A stretch of 64,000 bases of DNA from Macrophomina tecta (Eukaryota; Ascomycota; Dothideomycetes; Botryosphaeriales; Botryosphaeriaceae), in contig JAKSGN010000037.1 in assembly GCA_024180945.1 (NCBI GenBank), positions 2,857,501 through 2,921,500 on the forward strand. The letters are read 5' to 3'. Both the position numbers and the translations under genes were made by a program. The notes beneath the pieces are model-generated. The model was not told the origin of the DNA. It did not search any database and saw nothing but the letters and a program-made list of their open reading frames with translations. Shown in pieces: positions 62,204 through 64,000 of this stretch. Position 1 is the first letter of the stretch. The number at the start of each line of letters is the position of its first letter.

Positions 62204-63834
62204 ATGATTGGGACTTCTTTTAGCGAATACGTCTTTATACGTGCATGTGTCTTCCTTCTCCGTTCCATTACCCCGTTTTGTGTCCTTTACTGTCTTACGC
62301 GTTTATTACGACCTACCGGATTTTATGCGCCCACGATTCTTGAGATATGGACCGCCGCTGAGGCTACTTTTTACTTTTTCTTCTACATTCCACGCGAACG
62401 CCACCTGCAGAAAGCTACAACGTACCTTTCAACTCCCTCACGCCAACAACGCTCATTACTGTTTAACCGATGCAGTGCCAGCGTTCCGGACTATGAGCGC
62501 TATCTAAGAGGATGGTTCGTAGGTGCGCCGTTGTCGGAGATCAGACGGGACAACGTTAAAGAATTCCTAACATGGGCCTTCCTAAACTCCGGAGACGTTA
62601 ACGAAATGGACGAAGAAGAATTTGAAGAGTACATTGGAGACGTAGAAAAGCGGCTCGGAAGAGAGATTGAAAGTGGTAGAGGAAACGCAAGATGTCTGAG
62701 GTTGTCGGTTGACAAGATTGATATGTCGCACCGGAGCCTATTCTGGTATCTGGTAGGTATAATCTCGGGCTCTGCAAACGCGACATTAATACAAGGCCTG
62801 CAGTGTGTCTTCATGGTTGACTCGATAGCGTCCGCTCGTCTTCTGTATTACAACTTCGACTATCACCGCACTTCTCGCCGCCACTGTTTTTCAGTATTCC
62901 CAATTCGTCCGCACAATTTATTCACTAAAACTCGTTCTCCATCAAGCAAGATTACCTACTGGCACCGGCCACATACAGCGAAGACGAAACTTCCCATCCT
63001 ATTCATCCACGGCATTGGCATCGGGCTCTATCCATACGTGAACTTCTTATCCGAAATCAACGCCGCCAACAGCAGCAAGGGAATAGAAGACGTCGGAATC
63101 GTAGCGATTGAGATCATGCCGATAAGCTTTAGGATCACATCAGCTGTCTTGCAGAAGGATGAAATGTGTGCAGAGATTAATCTCATCCTAGAAACCCATG
63201 GGTGGGACAAATTTGTCTTGGTATCACACTCGTGCGTCTCTTGTTCTATCTATAATGCTCTATAAGGGCTACTAATAATGCTCGACAGATATGGAAGTGT
63301 GATTAGTACCCACATGCTGCATGCTCCTGACATCGCTCCAAAAATCCGGTCTATCCTCCTTATAGACCCAGTCACGTTTCTCCTCCATCTTCCTGATGTG
63401 GCATACAACTTCGTAAGTCTCCTGTTACCTGTGTCTAAGTAGAAGCTTATGCGAGACAGATCGCTCGCAACCCCACACGCGCGAATGAACATCAGCTCTC
63501 ATATTTTGCGTCGAAGGATATGGGTGTCGCCCATACTATTTGTCGCTGCTTTTTCTGGAGCGAAAACATCATGTGGAAGGAAGACCTTGCTGACCGAGAT
63601 GTCACAGTCTCCCTGTCTGGACAAGACTTGATCATTGACGCTCGGACTGTTGGGGCATATCTTCTGGGCGAGGATCTCTCCGAGCCCAAGAAAACATGGA
63701 ATGAGCGACCACGGACTGGCAAAGGTATTGACCTTTTATGGTTTGAGGCCCTAGATCATGCTCAGGTATTTGATAAGCGGGCCAGCAGAGCAATACTGAT
63801 CAATATTCTGAGGAGCTATTGTAGTAGAGTATAA
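62204..63834 (+). CDS. Alpha/beta hydrolase with N-terminal membrane segments
   Basis: Three exons (62204-63231, 63289-63412, 63460-63834) give 508 aa, with introns of 57 and 47 bp. Residues 5-35 are hydrophobic (FIRACVFLLRSITPFCVLYCL) and may anchor the protein. A second amphipathic region covers about 170-200. The hydrolase core begins with ILFIHGIGIGLYPY (oxyanion loop) near residue 265. The nucleophile elbow S-H-S-Y-G is created only by splicing exon 1 to exon 2, placing Ser near residue 343. Later motifs include SILLIDPVTFLLH and a C-terminal part with DVTVSLSGQDLIIDA that supplies the acid region. Substrate unknown. Such fungal proteins are often annotated as lipase-like hydrolases. No defects. 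Confidence 0.85.
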
Positions 63835-64000
63835 GTTATAAGAGGTTACGCTGTGACGGTGAACCGGGTAGTAATGGTTATAGTTGTTCGTAGCTTATCA
63901 GCTTCATAAAGGGGTAAATTCGAAAACCACACCTCAGAGGGTCAAATTCACCAAATCCACACACCCGCTCTGAATCCACACCTCCGTGGATAGGCCGCAA
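63835..64000. other. Right edge with short GGTGTGG-type repeats
   Basis: On the minus strand, GGAGGTGTGGATTCAG, GGGTGTGTGGATTTGG and GAGGTGTGGTTTT recur within 90 bp at the very edge. Could be the start of a repeat element outside the window. Confidence 0.35.

Overview
The window looks like nuclear DNA of a filamentous ascomycete (Pezizomycotina; a Dothideomycete is possible but only an inference). Genes carry short spliceosomal introns (about 43-90 bp, GT...CTRAC...AG). The families present are fungal: a DUF3435 tyrosine recombinase, a FunK1-type kinase, F-box/ankyrin paralogs, a Reg1/Hex2-like protein, fungal MULE and piggyBac elements and Tad-like LINEs. Repeats are many, and several genes carry nonsense changes of the kind left by RIP (C-to-T, some in CpA context). 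All gene models were spliced by eye.

Layout. 0-9 kb: a RING-like gene running off the left edge, a multi-pass membrane protein, an unrecognised 630-aa protein whose last exons are tandem duplicates, a two-exon small protein and an intact FunK1 kinase, all on the minus strand except the 630-aa gene. 9-15 kb: a LINE scrap, an intact F-box/ankyrin gene and a broken paralog on the opposite strand. 15-17 kb: AT-rich and gene-poor. 17-25 kb: an unrecognised ORF, two members of an orphan family (family A), a LINE remnant and a two-finger CCCH gene interrupted by one TGA.

26-36 kb is the most interesting part. It has an apparently intact five-exon DUF3435 tyrosine recombinase with R-Y-R-Y residues, the type called the captain of Starship giant transposons. 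It is followed by a broken copy of the 630-aa gene and then by decayed genes: an arylsulfatase, a 411-bp TIR element, a GH79 glucuronidase-like gene and a membrane-anchored lectin-like gene. Captains sit at the 5' end and point into their element, so these decayed genes lie where cargo would be. Neither Starship boundary could be identified.

37-46 kb: a third family A member behind a duplicated leader, a kinase tail, a LINE remnant, a second intact F-box/ankyrin gene and a BTB protein. 46-51 kb: two LINEs head to head, one with an intact ORF1 but an ORF2 reduced by internal deletion to an in-frame fusion of its two ends. 52-54 kb: the Reg1-like gene. 56-62 kb: a complete MULE with a perfect 9-bp target duplication, a frameshifted piggyBac and a LINE ORF1 scrap. 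62-64 kb: an intact alpha/beta hydrolase.

The genes do not form one pathway. The window is a repeat-rich accessory-type region in which one recombinase, one MULE transposase and several repeat-protein paralogs still look intact while much of the rest is decaying.
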